Shown here piece after piece: positions 30,514-38,802 of a DNA stretch of 64,000 nt. Every line of letters starts with the position of its first letter. Within the stretch, counting starts at the first letter, position 1. The position numbers were made by a program, and so were the translations under genes. The stretch lies in contig LUUF01000083.1 in the NCBI GenBank assembly GCA_001644045.1, positions 1 to 64,000 of the forward strand, read 5' to 3'. The DNA is from Methylomonas methanica. GTDB taxonomy: Bacteria; Pseudomonadota; Gammaproteobacteria; Methylococcales; Methylomonadaceae. The notes beneath the pieces were generated by a model. The model was not told the DNA's origin and did not search any database. It saw only the letters and a program-made list of their open reading frames with translations.

Positions 30514-31566
30514 TTAGGCTTCACCGCTGCCCGGCAAAGGGGCTTGATGCAGTTCGGCCATCGCCTGATACACGTAAGCCAACAGCGGCTGGTCGATAAA
30601 AGTACCAAAAAATAGATAAGGCTCGGCCTGATGCGCGGCGCGAATCTTGGCATGGGTTTCCGGGTTGTCGCCGGCGTACGCGCGGAACAATGCCAGCCAG
30701 GTCCGCGCCAGTTGCTGCATGCGCGGATCGCTGGGCGGCGTACCGTCTTCCATATGTTGGCGTATGGATGCAATCAGCGGCGGCCAGTCGTCGGCACGCT
30801 TACCGTAGTTTTCGCGCATGAAGCTAAATTCTTCGGCTGATAGGTATTTTTCGTAGATCGTCAATTTGGTCTCGATGAACGCGCTCTGGACATAGGCGAC
30901 GAGCTCCGGCGTCACGCCGGTTTTAGCTTGTACCGTCGGTTCGCCGTACATCATCGCGTTGAGCTTGACCAGCAACCGCGGGTCGCCTTGGGTGTCGCGC
31001 ACCAACATGCCGATCCATTGCGTTGCCATCTCCCGGGCCTGAGCGCTGTCTGCCGCGAATCCGGCCCGTATCGCTTCGTGCACCGATTGAACCAGCGCGG
31101 CCCATTCGCCGGCGGTGGAAGTCCCGTCTATATCCAGCAGCGGCAAGCGCTTCAAGTCGTTGGCGGAAAAATATTTGTCGTACATAGTCATCATCTCCAA
31201 AGTGGTTAGCCAATCGGCAAGTTCCGGCTCTTCCCCGCGCGTCAATTGCAGTTGCAGACCGAACAAGCGGTCGCGCAAGGCTTTACTTTGCGCGATCTGC
31301 CGGTCCAGGGCTGCAATCTGCCGTTCGACGATAGTCGCGAGATTCAGTCCGGGGTTTGCCAAAATGTCTCCGATATTGGCCAGCGACAAACCAAACCGCC
31401 GTAAGGCTTGAATTTGATGCAATCTGGAAATGTCGGCCCGGTTATACAACCGGTAGCCGCTATCGGAACGCGCGGAAGGCTCAAGCAAACCGACGCTGTC
31501 GTAGTGGTGTAAAGTACGGACCGTCAGTCCGCAGCGTTTGGCAAGATCGCCCACTTTAAGCAACAT
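30514..31566 (-). CDS. MerR-family regulator with TipAS-like C-terminal domain
   Basis: Residues 1-70 form a MerR winged helix-turn-helix (LLKVGDLAKRCGLTVRTLHHYDSVGLL, DSGYRLYNRADISRL), followed by a dimerisation helix (NLATIVERQIAALDRQIAQ). The remaining 240 residues resemble TipAS antibiotic- or ligand-binding domains (MYDKYFSANDLKRL, WAALVQSVHEAI, FMRENYGKRADDWPPLI), apparently in two related copies around 130-230 and 235-340. MerR proteins usually activate a promoter with a long spacer by DNA distortion. The inducer is unknown; the exported-protein gene downstream is a candidate target. Confidence 0.85.
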   Translation of the reverse strand: MLLKVGDLAKRCGLTVRTLHHYDSVGLLEPSARSDSGYRLYNRADISRLHQIQALRRFGLSLANIGDILANPGLNLATIVERQIAALDRQIAQSKALRDRLFGLQLQLTRGEEPELADWLTTLEMMTMYDKYFSANDLKRLPLLDIDGTSTAGEWAALVQSVHEAIRAGFAADSAQAREMATQWIGMLVRDTQGDPRLLVKLNAMMYGEPTVQAKTGVTPELVAYVQSAFIETKLTIYEKYLSAEEFSFMRENYGKRADDWPPLIASIRQHMEDGTPPSDPRMQQLARTWLALFRAYAGDNPETHAKIRAAHQAEPYLFFGTFIDQPLLAYVYQAMAELHQAPLPGSGEA

Positions 31567-31679
31567 GGTTTAGCTCCTTCGTTATGCGTGCCGTTAGCAT
31601 AGAGCGTGACGTTGGGTGAGGGTCAAGGGCCATGATGGCAAAGTCCATCGTATCGATTGACCTTAATATAAGCGCGAAT

Positions 31680-33485
31680 TCAGGACTCGGAATGGTCGGG
31701 TGCGACGACGGCCGACAACAGGCGACTTAACAGGGCATACAAGGCCTCCGGATCCAGCGGTTTATGCAAAACCAAGTAACCTTCCTGCTCGGCTTGCGCC
31801 AGGGCCGGCGAATCGAACTCGCCGCTGATCATCGCCCCGGCGGCGTCCGGACAGCGTTCCAGCAGGGCCTGCAATAATTCGAAACCACTTTCCCCGGAGC
31901 GCAGGCGCTGGTCGCAAAAGATCGCCTGCGGCTCGAAGCCGTTATCAAGCCAGGCAATTGCTTCGTTGGCGGATGCCGCGCAAGCCGCCTCCACGCTCCA
32001 GGAACTCAACAAGGCTTGCCACGCGCCTCGCACTTGCGGTTCGTCGTCGATGATCAGGCAACGACCGCTCAAGGTTTCGCCATGCCCGGCCAGCAACAAG
32101 GTGTGCTCGCGCGCCGCCGACCGTCGCTCGGTGATTTGCGCGGCGGGCAATCGCAACCAGAAACGCGAACCGCGGCCTTCCCGCGAACTCAAACCCTGAC
32201 TGGCGCCCATCAAGTCCGCGCAACGCGCCACCACCGCCAAGCCCAAGCCATGACCGGCGTTGTCGATACGCCAAGCATGTTCCGGCCGAAAGAATGGCGA
32301 ATAGATGCGTTGCTGATCGTCTTCCGCGATGCCGACGCCGGTGTCCCACACCTCAAATTGCCAGTCGCCACCGCGGCGTCGAGCCGCCATCAGCACGCCG
32401 CCGCGCTGGGTATACCGCAAGGCGTTTTGCATCAGGTTGATCATGGATTGGCGCAACAACATCGCGTCGACGGTGACCAGCGCGCGACCGCCGCTCAGCC
32501 TAACTCTCAGATCGATTTGCCGCGAGCGTGCCTCTTCCCGAAACAGGGTGGCGACATCGTTCATCAGCGGGTCCAGGGCCACGGTTTGCAGATTAACCGG
32601 CTGGGCGCCCAGCTCGATCCTGGACAAATCGAGCAGCGAATTGAACATCTGGGTAATCGATTGCACGCTTTGTTTCAGATCTTGCAAGGCCGGCTGCAGC
32701 GCCGGTTCCCGGTTTCGGCGGGAAATGGATTCGATCAGAAAGCCCATGGCATGCACCGGCTGGCGCAGATCGTGGCTGGCAGTGGTCAAAAAGCGGTTTT
32801 TGGCATACAAGGCTGCTTCGGCTTCTTCCTTGGCGCGCCGGTAGTCTTCGGCCAGCTTGGCGCTATCTTCTTCCAGTTTGATTTGGTGCAAAAAAAAGCC
32901 ATGGGAAACCAGGGCTTGGCGATCTAAAGAGAAAATCATCACCCCCGACAACGGCAGTACCAGCAGCCAATGATCCGGAAAGGCCCAAGGTGCGATCGCC
33001 ATACAGGGTAACCAAGCCGTATTCGCGAAACGCCGATAGACGCCCAAAACTGGTGACAGTTGCGAGGCATTGGCTGCTACGATGGCGGTAATAATGACGG
33101 CTTGTAGCAAGGTAAATTCAAAAGGCACTCGGCCGGCGGTAATCACGCCAGTGGCTGCCAGTCCCAGCCCATGTAAAACAGCAGCTCGGTTAACCATTGG
33201 CAACCACTTGCCGAGAGCTTGTTCACTTGAGTAGTGCTCGCGATCTCGGCGGTATTGGGCATGCTGCAAGCGAACCGCCACTCCAGCCAAAAGATAAGAC
33301 AGGGTCCAAAGCCACAGGCCATGGGGGTTCAATCCCAGGCTGTACTGCCAATAGCCGAAAGCCATACCGGAAATTGGAACGGTGCTGATACCGGTGACCA
33401 AACGACCGTAGGTCATATCCAACAGGCGAGCCTGGCCGTCGGTACCAACATCCGCGAAAGTCAACTTGGGTTTTGTAGCTGTCAT
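31680..33485 (-). CDS. Hybrid sensor histidine kinase with C-terminal receiver (NahK/ErcS'-like)
   Basis: A 601-residue protein. Residues about 25-190 hold five or six membrane helices with no large periplasmic loop, suggesting intramembrane or cytoplasmic sensing. A coiled coil (about 200-228) leads to HisKA with SHDLRQPVHAMGF (phosphorylated His 238), then an ATPase domain with NLMQNALRYT, DTGVGIAEDD and GHGLGLAVV, and a receiver domain (about 470-595) with IIDDEPQ and FCDQRL. The kinase gene overlaps the preceding response-regulator gene by four bases, so the two form a translationally coupled pair. Confidence 0.92.
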   Translation of the reverse strand: MTATKPKLTFADVGTDGQARLLDMTYGRLVTGISTVPISGMAFGYWQYSLGLNPHGLWLWTLSYLLAGVAVRLQHAQYRRDREHYSSEQALGKWLPMVNRAAVLHGLGLAATGVITAGRVPFEFTLLQAVIITAIVAANASQLSPVLGVYRRFANTAWLPCMAIAPWAFPDHWLLVLPLSGVMIFSLDRQALVSHGFFLHQIKLEEDSAKLAEDYRRAKEEAEAALYAKNRFLTTASHDLRQPVHAMGFLIESISRRNREPALQPALQDLKQSVQSITQMFNSLLDLSRIELGAQPVNLQTVALDPLMNDVATLFREEARSRQIDLRVRLSGGRALVTVDAMLLRQSMINLMQNALRYTQRGGVLMAARRRGGDWQFEVWDTGVGIAEDDQQRIYSPFFRPEHAWRIDNAGHGLGLAVVARCADLMGASQGLSSREGRGSRFWLRLPAAQITERRSAAREHTLLLAGHGETLSGRCLIIDDEPQVRGAWQALLSSWSVEAACAASANEAIAWLDNGFEPQAIFCDQRLRSGESGFELLQALLERCPDAAGAMISGEFDSPALAQAEQEGYLVLHKPLDPEALYALLSRLLSAVVAPDHSES

Positions 33486-34126
33486 TCCAGCCTCCTGCCG
33501 CGCAGCTTGGTTATCACTTCGATTCGGTTGCGCGCGCCCAGCCGCTCCAGAATACCGCTCACGTGCTCCTTGACGGTTTGCTCGGATAGCGACAAGTTCA
33601 GCGCAATGCGCTTATTCGGCAAGCCCTTTAACATCATCGCCAGCACCTGGCCCTGCCGGGCTGTCAAGCCCAACTCGGCGGCGGTGACCGGCAGTTCCTT
33701 ATTTGCGAACTCGCGCCCGGCGGACTGGGTGCCGCCATGAAACCAGTTGTCGCCCTGCAATAGCGCGGCCACTGCCCGGCCGAAAATATCCGGCGTCTCC
33801 TGTTTATGCAGAAAGCCGTCGACCCCCGCCATTCGGACCTTGTCCAGTACCGCAGCATTATCGTCGGCGCTAATGGCTAACAAACGCGTCGCCGGACATC
33901 GTTGCTTCATCAGTTCCAACAAACCCAGTGACGCGCCATCGGGCAGCCAGAAATCCACAACGGCCAACGATGGCGGATTGACAGGATCAAGCGCTGCCCA
34001 AAACTCGCCGACATCGGACACCGGCAGGGCTACGCCAAACCCGCAATGGGAAAGTAAAAAATCCGCAATGCCGCTGGCGGACAACGGGTGGTCGTCTATT
34101 ACCAAGGCACTAGTCGTATTTGTCAC
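33482..34126 (-). CDS. LuxR/FixJ-type response regulator
   Basis: A 214-residue DNA-binding regulator: receiver with D11/D12, phospho-acceptor Asp 58 (LAVVDFWLP) and the Lys in HKQETPD region, then a LuxR helix-turn-helix (LTARQGQVLAMMLKGLPNKR, LSLSEQTVKEHVSGIL). It precedes and overlaps the hybrid kinase gene, its likely partner. Its start codon is 130 bases from an 18-bp palindrome (34256-34273), and an almost identical palindrome occurs in front of the PEP-CTERM gene at 37.3 kb, so these may be its operators (inference). Confidence 0.92.
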   Translation of the reverse strand: MTNTTSALVIDDHPLSASGIADFLLSHCGFGVALPVSDVGEFWAALDPVNPPSLAVVDFWLPDGASLGLLELMKQRCPATRLLAISADDNAAVLDKVRMAGVDGFLHKQETPDIFGRAVAALLQGDNWFHGGTQSAGREFANKELPVTAAELGLTARQGQVLAMMLKGLPNKRIALNLSLSEQTVKEHVSGILERLGARNRIEVITKLRGRRLE

Positions 34127-34513
34127 GTAAATCCTCCATTCGTTCTCGTCAACAGGGCCTCAGGCCGGTTTTAACACCTTTGGCTTAGTAAGCAAGCAGA
34201 CGCGCCAAAACATGCAAAACAATTGCATCTTAACAAACCAACCAGGTTTTCCAACACCCTACTCCAGTAGGGTTCCGTGGCTGTATCCGCCTTCCGATAA
34301 TGCAGCCCAGCCTTGGAGCCGTTAGTCAGGTTACCGAGAATTTGCATCCGTTCAAGAACTACTTTTTGGAGGAAATCGTTTTGACCTTACTCTGTTTTAT
34401 AAAACAATCAATTAGAGTAGCTAATGACGAATATCCGACAAATTACGATTTTTATAAGACATTCGATGCCGTATACATCACGTTAGGCATATCAACAAAA
34501 AGGAGAAGTCGCA
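34127..34513. other. Intergenic region with the first copy of the palindrome promoter
   Basis: The 387 bases hold the 121-bp duplicated segment (34251-34371). The remaining part up to the lipoprotein gene is AT-rich and contains no gene I can support; a 74-codon frame crossing the duplicated segment (34300-34524) has no ribosome-binding site. A GGAG at 34506 region (AAGGAGAAG, about 34500-34508) serves the gene at 34514. Confidence 0.6.
34251..34371 (+). promoter_or_regulatory. Duplicated promoter segment, copy 1, with 18-bp palindrome
   Basis: The palindrome ACCCTACTCCAGTAGGGT (34256-34273) has perfect 8-base arms. GATAAT at 34296-34301 is a reasonable -10; the palindrome would then be centred about 43 bases before the start point, a classic activator position. 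The segment is ungapped against copy 2 (37202-37322), about 105 of 121 bases identical by hand count, ending in GGAG. In this copy no ATG follows the GGAG. Confidence 0.7.
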
Positions 34514-34882
34514 ATGAAAACTAGCTTTTTATCTTTATTGGCTGTAGTTGTTTTAATGATTAGTGGGTGTGCTAGAACGACATCAGTCAAGAATTTGGCA
34601 TTGCCGCCGGTAAGCACAATCGAAGGAGCCGTCACCCAGCTCGATGCCAACGGTTTTACTCTATTAGACGATTCCGGCTCAATCTTTGTCAGAGCAAAGT
34701 TGCCAGACAATAAAAAATTAAACCTTTCTCTGGATGAAAACGTGAAAGTGTATGGCAACCTGCAAGGTGGTCAGGAAAAAATATTTGATGGGTATGTTAT
34801 TAGGAAGCCAACGGGGGAGCAGATTATTGTAAGTAATCCGACTCCTCACTTCGGCTTCATTCTTCAGAGTTCTTTCAAATAA
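34514..34882 (+). CDS. Small putative lipoprotein
   Basis: A 122-residue protein with signal peptide and lipobox (LMISGC, Cys about 19), so it is probably lipidated and periplasmic-facing. After the Cys, the segment TIEGAVTQLDANGFTLLDDS followed by FVRAKLPDN and ENVKVYGNLQGGQEKIFDGY has the strand pattern of a small OB-like beta barrel. The ribosome-binding site AAGGAG sits about seven bases upstream. No function can be assigned. Confidence 0.7.
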   Translation: MKTSFLSLLAVVVLMISGCARTTSVKNLALPPVSTIEGAVTQLDANGFTLLDDSGSIFVRAKLPDNKKLNLSLDENVKVYGNLQGGQEKIFDGYVIRKPTGEQIIVSNPTPHFGFILQSSFK

Positions 34883-34895
34883 TGCCCCACGCTCA

Positions 34896-34927
34896 AGCGG
34901 GACTGCGCAAAATCGCGCAGCCGCTTA
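34896..34927 (+). other. Intercistronic hairpin between two lipoprotein genes
   Basis: AAGCGG plus CTGCGC pair with GCGCAG plus CCGCTT around the loop AAAATC, with a two-base bulge. There is no T run after it, so it is not a standard terminator; it may protect or process the upstream mRNA. Confidence 0.5.
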
Positions 34928-34958
34928 GCTCCACGCTAGGCAATTACAAGGTCAATCC

Positions 34959-35372
34959 ATGAAAAATGTTATTACAATAATTGCCACGTCCATGCTCTGT
35001 TCATGTGGTTTTATGACACCAGCCAAACAATATCCGGGTGACAGCCTGGGAGCAGACGACATTGCGGTGATCCAAAGTTTTGTGGGAACCCCTTTTGCTG
35101 ATGACTATCATGCGACCATAATTGGCTATACGAAGATTGAACCCAACGGCTCAGGAGAACGGAAGGAATTCGGATTGCCCGGTTTTACAGACTACCCCAG
35201 CGAAATTCATGTCTTGCCTGGAGAGTATGAAATTCAAGTCTATTGCTTTAAAGGGTTTTCGAGTCATAGACCCAAAAAAACGCTGACACTACAAGCCGGC
35301 CAAACCTATTTGCTCAAATGTGATGTCCGAAACGATCAGGCGTTCATCGGTGTGAACTCACAACCCAAATAG
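34959..35372 (+). CDS. Small putative lipoprotein
   Basis: A 137-residue protein with signal peptide and lipobox-like LCSCG (Cys about 15). The mature part contains EIHVLPGEYEIQVYCFKGF and LTLQAGQTYLLKCDVRNDQ, a pattern of a beta-sandwich with a 'PG-x-Y-x-V' strand that is common in small envelope lipoproteins. It follows the lipoprotein gene at 34514 by 76 bases with a strong hairpin between them. Function unknown. Confidence 0.65.
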   Translation: MKNVITIIATSMLCSCGFMTPAKQYPGDSLGADDIAVIQSFVGTPFADDYHATIIGYTKIEPNGSGERKEFGLPGFTDYPSEIHVLPGEYEIQVYCFKGFSSHRPKKTLTLQAGQTYLLKCDVRNDQAFIGVNSQPK

Positions 35373-35581
35373 CCAGCTAGGGTGGTCAGTTTTTTGCCCA
35401 CCATTTAAAACTCGATCTATTATATCTTGCCCAGTCAAAGCCTATCTTCCGAGACAGACAACTTCCTTGGCTGTACCAGGCCAACTTATCGTTTTCAGTA
35501 TGAATAGCAAGGTCACTCTGAGCCGAACTGCCCGGAGTTTTCTGGATTTCATTGCGGGCAAAATCGCCAAAACTGGTTCCG

Positions 35582-36280
35582 ATGATTAAAACAGAGCAGC
35601 CGCACTGGTTTGTCTCATGCCTGATAGTGTCTGTGTTGGTACATCTCGGGATAGCGTTGACGTTGGCTAATTTATTTCGACCGTGGAAATCGGCGGACCA
35701 GTTGCCGGCTCGACTGACAGTGCTATCAGTAGAATTTAAGACCCTGCACTTAGCTAAAAAAGACACGCAAAACCAGTCGACGCTTAGTCTGCCACCTAGG
35801 GTTGAAGCGACTGGGGGCAGGTCAAGGATGCAACCAAAGCGGGCACTAGTTTCTACAGATCACGCCAATCCCCCGCAACGCCAAGTTATTGCACCTCTGG
35901 ATGAAAAATCAGCGAATCCACCCCCCGAACATCCCAAGCTCGATCTATCCAAGGTTTTAAGCGATATGCGTCAAGTCGCCCGAGAATCGGCAGAACATAC
36001 CGGAGAGCAGCCACTTGACCGGCGCAAATTGGTCCTTAACCCGGAAAACTTTAAGGCGCCGGATAGCAAACCAACAGAGGAAACCGAAAACTATAGGCTA
36101 CCCAACGGTTACCAGCGCCGATGCGTCACCAAAGCGGATGGCACAAAGCAATGCATGAGCAAAGAGGCTGATGACGACAGTATTTGGAACGCCAAGATTT
36201 ATTTACCGGACTCGCTACCGTCTGGCGGTAAATCCGCCGAGTTTGCCCGGCAGTTGCAACAAGCCGTTGGCAAACATTAG
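35582..36280 (+). CDS. TonB-like N-terminal membrane protein lacking the TonB C-domain
   Basis: About 232 residues from ATG 35582. The N-terminus (FVSCLIVSVLVHLGIALTLA, about 10-30) is a membrane anchor of TonB style with a His in the helix, followed by a Pro-rich, basic linker (residues 60-130) and a polar region. The final part (NGYQRRCVTKADGTKQCM, then IYLPDSLP) is not the TonB C-terminal domain. No ExbB/ExbD genes are near. It may be a partner for an envelope machine, but the function is unknown. An in-frame ATG at 35552 has no better ribosome-binding site. Confidence 0.6.
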   Translation: MIKTEQPHWFVSCLIVSVLVHLGIALTLANLFRPWKSADQLPARLTVLSVEFKTLHLAKKDTQNQSTLSLPPRVEATGGRSRMQPKRALVSTDHANPPQRQVIAPLDEKSANPPPEHPKLDLSKVLSDMRQVARESAEHTGEQPLDRRKLVLNPENFKAPDSKPTEETENYRLPNGYQRRCVTKADGTKQCMSKEADDDSIWNAKIYLPDSLPSGGKSAEFARQLQQAVGKH

Positions 36281-36429
36281 CCCTATCGATCAATCGACTA
36301 TTTACGTCACTAAACCTGGCTTTCCCGCCAACAGGTGATATTTGGGGATGAGGCTTTAGAAAACATAGAATCGCGACAGACAACCTGGAGCACAGAGCGT
36401 CACCTTGACGCCCCGCTCAGGACATTACT

Positions 36430-36822
36430 TCAGCATTTGCCGGCAGCTTTTAGTAAGGCATTGCAGCTTGCATTGTTGGTTTTTCCCATGTCGCTTGATC
36501 CCTTGGTGAAATCCGTGCACATCGCGTCCGCCCCGCTTGCCATGCCCCATGTCGCGAACTTGCCAAATCCGGACGGCTCCAAAATTTCACATTTGAAGGT
36601 GGCGCCATCATTGGTTTTAACGGTGTACAGCATACCGTTATAACCAGCGGGCGCTTCTGCTGCCCGTGCATCGGTGATTTTAAAGTTGCTGATTTCACGG
36701 CCAATAGCCATCGATATTTTACTCTCTGCCTTGTCGTTTCCTTGCGCTGTCGTTTTATTAGCCGTTGTTGCGCAAGCGGATAACATCAACAAAAAAGTTA
36801 CCGTCAGAAGTTTTTGTGCCAT
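36430..36822 (-). CDS. Putative lipoprotein
   Basis: About 130 residues from ATG 36822, chosen because GGTGGAG lies six bases upstream. Signal peptide with lipobox LMLSAC (Cys about 16). The mature part contains ISNFKITDARAAEAP, GMLYTVKTNDGATFKCEILE and four further Cys (in FKCEIL, AMCTDF, ASCNAL and at the very C-terminus, GKC) that could form two disulfides. I do not recognise the family. It is convergent with the TonB-like gene. Confidence 0.65.
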   Translation of the reverse strand: MAQKLLTVTFLLMLSACATTANKTTAQGNDKAESKISMAIGREISNFKITDARAAEAPAGYNGMLYTVKTNDGATFKCEILEPSGFGKFATWGMASGADAMCTDFTKGSSDMGKTNNASCNALLKAAGKC

Positions 36823-37012
36823 TTTTTTCTCCACCGCTCCCAGTTACAGAAACGCAAGGCATAGGAGCGTGAAGTATGCCTAACGCAAATAGCCGGTGGC
36901 GGCTTTAGCTCCGAGCGGGTATCGAAACTGTCGCCGGGTTTATAGCCGCATGTTCCGGCATTAGCCTTACAAAACACGGGCATGCGCCGGCAATACCGGC
37001 AGCATTAAGCAT

Positions 37013-37130
37013 TTATTAACCCGGCCCTTAAACTCCCAGGATTCGTCATTCCCGCGAAGGCGGGAATCCAGTATGGCCGCTGGGCTCCCGCCTTCGCGGG
37101 AGCGACGATATTTAAGGGCCGGGTTAATAA
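37013..37130. repeat. Complete TTATTAACCCGG terminal-inverted-repeat element
   Basis: A 118-bp element with perfect 12-base ends, TTATTAACCCGG and CCGGGTTAATAA. Inside are two palindromes of opposite sense, CATTCCCGCGAAGGCGGGAAT and GCTCCCGCCTTCGCGGGAGC. It encodes nothing, so it is MITE- or REP-like. Related copies are at 26498-26551, 38117-38226 and 38803-38843. Confidence 0.85.
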
Positions 37131-37201
37131 GACTGGTTTTCATCGTAAATTCGACCTAATAGTTGACTTAAAAATACATGTTAACAAATCTCCCTAACGG
37201 T

Positions 37202-37322
37202 CCAACACCCTACTCCGGTAGGGTTCCCTAGCCGTATCCGCCTCCCGATAATGCCGTCCAGCCTTGGAATCGTTAGTCGGTTTACCGGGTATTTGCATCC
37301 GTTTGAGAACTACTGTTTGGAG
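37202..37322 (+). promoter_or_regulatory. Duplicated promoter segment, copy 2, with palindrome
   Basis: Palindrome ACCCTACTCCGGTAGGGT (37207-37224, one mismatch in the arms), GATAAT -10 candidate at 37247-37252 and GGAG at 37319-37322, which is the ribosome-binding site of the PEP-CTERM gene starting at 37327. Ungapped match to 34251-34371. Confidence 0.75.
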
Positions 37323-37326
37323 AGAA

Positions 37327-38037
37327 ATGATGAAACGTAAAGTTGTATGCGCGGCGTTGGCGGCGTTCGGTACGCTGGCAGCCGGCAGCGCCCAGGCCCA
37401 ACTGTTCGACCGCGGCGGCGGCTTGATTTACGACAGCGTGCAAAACATTACCTGGCTGGCGGACGCCAATTACGCCAATACCAGCGGCGCCTATGTCCCT
37501 GGCAAAATGAGCTGGCAAAACGCCGTAGCCTGGGTGGACGGCCTCAGCTACGCGGATAGCGTGCGCGGCACCACCTACAGCGACTGGCGCCTGCCGACTT
37601 TTCACGACTTGGGAGCGACGGGCTGCGACTACGGTTATAGCAGCACCGACTGCGGTTACAACGTCGCCTTAACCAGCTCGGAACTGGCGCATCTGTTTTA
37701 CGGTGATTTCGCTAACAAAGGCTTTGCGGACTCTCGCGGCCTGCCCCAACCCGGTTACGGCCTCGTCGACGATCCGGCCAATCCAAACGACGAAAGTCTG
37801 TTCAGCCATATTCAGTCTTTCAGCTACTGGATAGGCACCAGTTATAACGGCGACGCCAGCAAAGCCTGGTATCTGAGCACCGCGACCGGCATGCAAAACT
37901 ATATCAGCAAGGGCAGCCAATTTTACGTCATGGCCGTGCGCGACGGCGATGTAGCAGCAGTGCCGCTGCCGGGCGCCGTGTGGTTATTCAGTAGCGCTTT
38001 TCTGGGCTTCTTGTACTCAAGACGTCGCGGCGTTTAA
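37327..38037 (+). CDS. DUF1566-type exported protein with PEP-CTERM sorting signal
   Basis: About 236 residues from ATG 37327 (ATG 37330 also possible; GGAG five bases upstream). A signal peptide (VVCAALAAFGTLAAGSAQA) is followed by a domain with ITWLADANYANTSG, SDWRLPTFHDLG and FSYWIGTSYNGDASKAW, the pattern of the DUF1566 fold seen in secreted proteins. The C-terminus VPLPGAVWLFSSAFLGFLYSR is a PEP-CTERM signal (VPLP, hydrophobic helix, Arg cluster), so the protein should be processed by an exosortase and anchored or released at the surface. The exosortase is not in the window. A terminator follows. Confidence 0.85.
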   Translation: MMKRKVVCAALAAFGTLAAGSAQAQLFDRGGGLIYDSVQNITWLADANYANTSGAYVPGKMSWQNAVAWVDGLSYADSVRGTTYSDWRLPTFHDLGATGCDYGYSSTDCGYNVALTSSELAHLFYGDFANKGFADSRGLPQPGYGLVDDPANPNDESLFSHIQSFSYWIGTSYNGDASKAWYLSTATGMQNYISKGSQFYVMAVRDGDVAAVPLPGAVWLFSSAFLGFLYSRRRGV

Positions 38038-38057
38038 TCCTTATCCCCCCGTGTTCA

Positions 38058-38085
38058 GGCGGCTCAATCGAGTCGCCGCTTTTTT
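38058..38085 (+). terminator. Rho-independent terminator after the PEP-CTERM gene
   Basis: GGCGGCTC pairs with GAGTCGCC (one G-T pair) around the loop AATC, followed within two bases by TTTTTT. It separates this gene from the PEP-CTERM gene starting at 38098, but the distance is so short that read-through may serve that gene. Confidence 0.8.
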
Positions 38086-38097
38086 CAAGGAATCCTT

Positions 38098-38778
38098 ATG
38101 AAACTATTATCATCGCCCCTGCCTTTAAATTCCCTGGATTCGCCATTCCCGAAAATGCGCGAAGCCGTTTTGCCCGCTGGACTCCAACCTTCGCGCGAGC
38201 GACGACATTCAAGAACCGGATTAATAGCCGGTATGTTCGCCCTCTCATTCGGCACCATCGCACCAACTTTTGCCTCGCAAATCGTCGTTACTTTCGAAGA
38301 TATAGGCCCCTCCACCAATTACCAAATTCCCGAGGGCTACGGCGGAATATCCGGCTGGGAATCGACCGGTCAATGGAGCGATTACTACGGTAGCAGCCAC
38401 AGCCCGGCCTTGGGCGATCACTTCTTTCACGGCTGGGGCGGCGAACTAAGCTTTGACAGCGCGCCGGTAATTTTCGAAGGGACGTATTACAACTTCTGGG
38501 GCAGCGACCGGGAAATCAGCTATTCGCTGTATTACCAGGGCCAACTGGTTTACAACGAGGCGCTGAACCCGACCAGCCAACCGTTCGACCCCTACTGGCT
38601 GGCATCCGGTTATAGCGGACTGGTGGACAAAATCTATTTTTACGGCACCTCCGACGGCATTGTCATCGACAACCTGACCTACACGACGGCCCCCGTACCG
38701 CTGCCTGGCGCGGCCTTGTTATTCGGTAGCATCTTGGCGGGATTTTCGCTTAACGCCTCCCGCCGGAAAGTCGGCTAG
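38098..38778 (+). CDS. PEP-CTERM protein whose N-terminal codons come from a repeat element
   Basis: Starting at ATG 38098 (AAGGA eight bases upstream) the frame gives 226 residues. Residues about 7-43 (38117-38226) are encoded by a diverged copy of the TTATTAACCCGG element. The hydrophobic signal region LIAGMFALSFGTIAPTFAS follows, then a mature domain (IVVTFEDIGPSTNYQIPEGY, GHFFHGWGG-like FFHGWGGELSFD, IYFYGTSDGIVIDNLTY) of the kind found in carbohydrate- or surface-linked beta-sandwiches. The C-terminus VPLPGAALLFGSILAGFSL plus SRRK is a PEP-CTERM signal. A start at ATG 38233 would avoid the repeat but leave a very short leader. Confidence 0.75.
   Translation: MKLLSSPLPLNSLDSPFPKMREAVLPAGLQPSRERRHSRTGLIAGMFALSFGTIAPTFASQIVVTFEDIGPSTNYQIPEGYGGISGWESTGQWSDYYGSSHSPALGDHFFHGWGGELSFDSAPVIFEGTYYNFWGSDREISYSLYYQGQLVYNEALNPTSQPFDPYWLASGYSGLVDKIYFYGTSDGIVIDNLTYTTAPVPLPGAALLFGSILAGFSLNASRRKVG
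38117..38226. repeat. Diverged inverted-repeat element inside a gene
   Basis: Matches the 37013-37130 element from its inner left part (TTAAATTCCCTGGATTCGCC) to its right end (CATTCAAGAACCGGATTAAT), with lost palindromes and a degraded left terminus. It keeps the reading frame of the gene open. Confidence 0.7.
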
Positions 38779-38802
38779 GCGGAAAAAACCTCTCACAAGC
38801 AA

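Larger units (their letters stand above)
36823..37326. other. Intergenic region with a repeat element and the second palindrome promoter
   Basis: The 500 bases between divergent genes hold the complete inverted-repeat element (37013-37130) and promoter copy 2 (37202-37322). The first 190 bases (36823-37012) contain no gene I can support. Confidence 0.6.

Noticed and set aside
34300-34524. 74-codon frame across the first promoter copy
   Set aside because: It runs through the palindrome promoter segment whose second copy is clearly non-coding, and has no ribosome-binding site.
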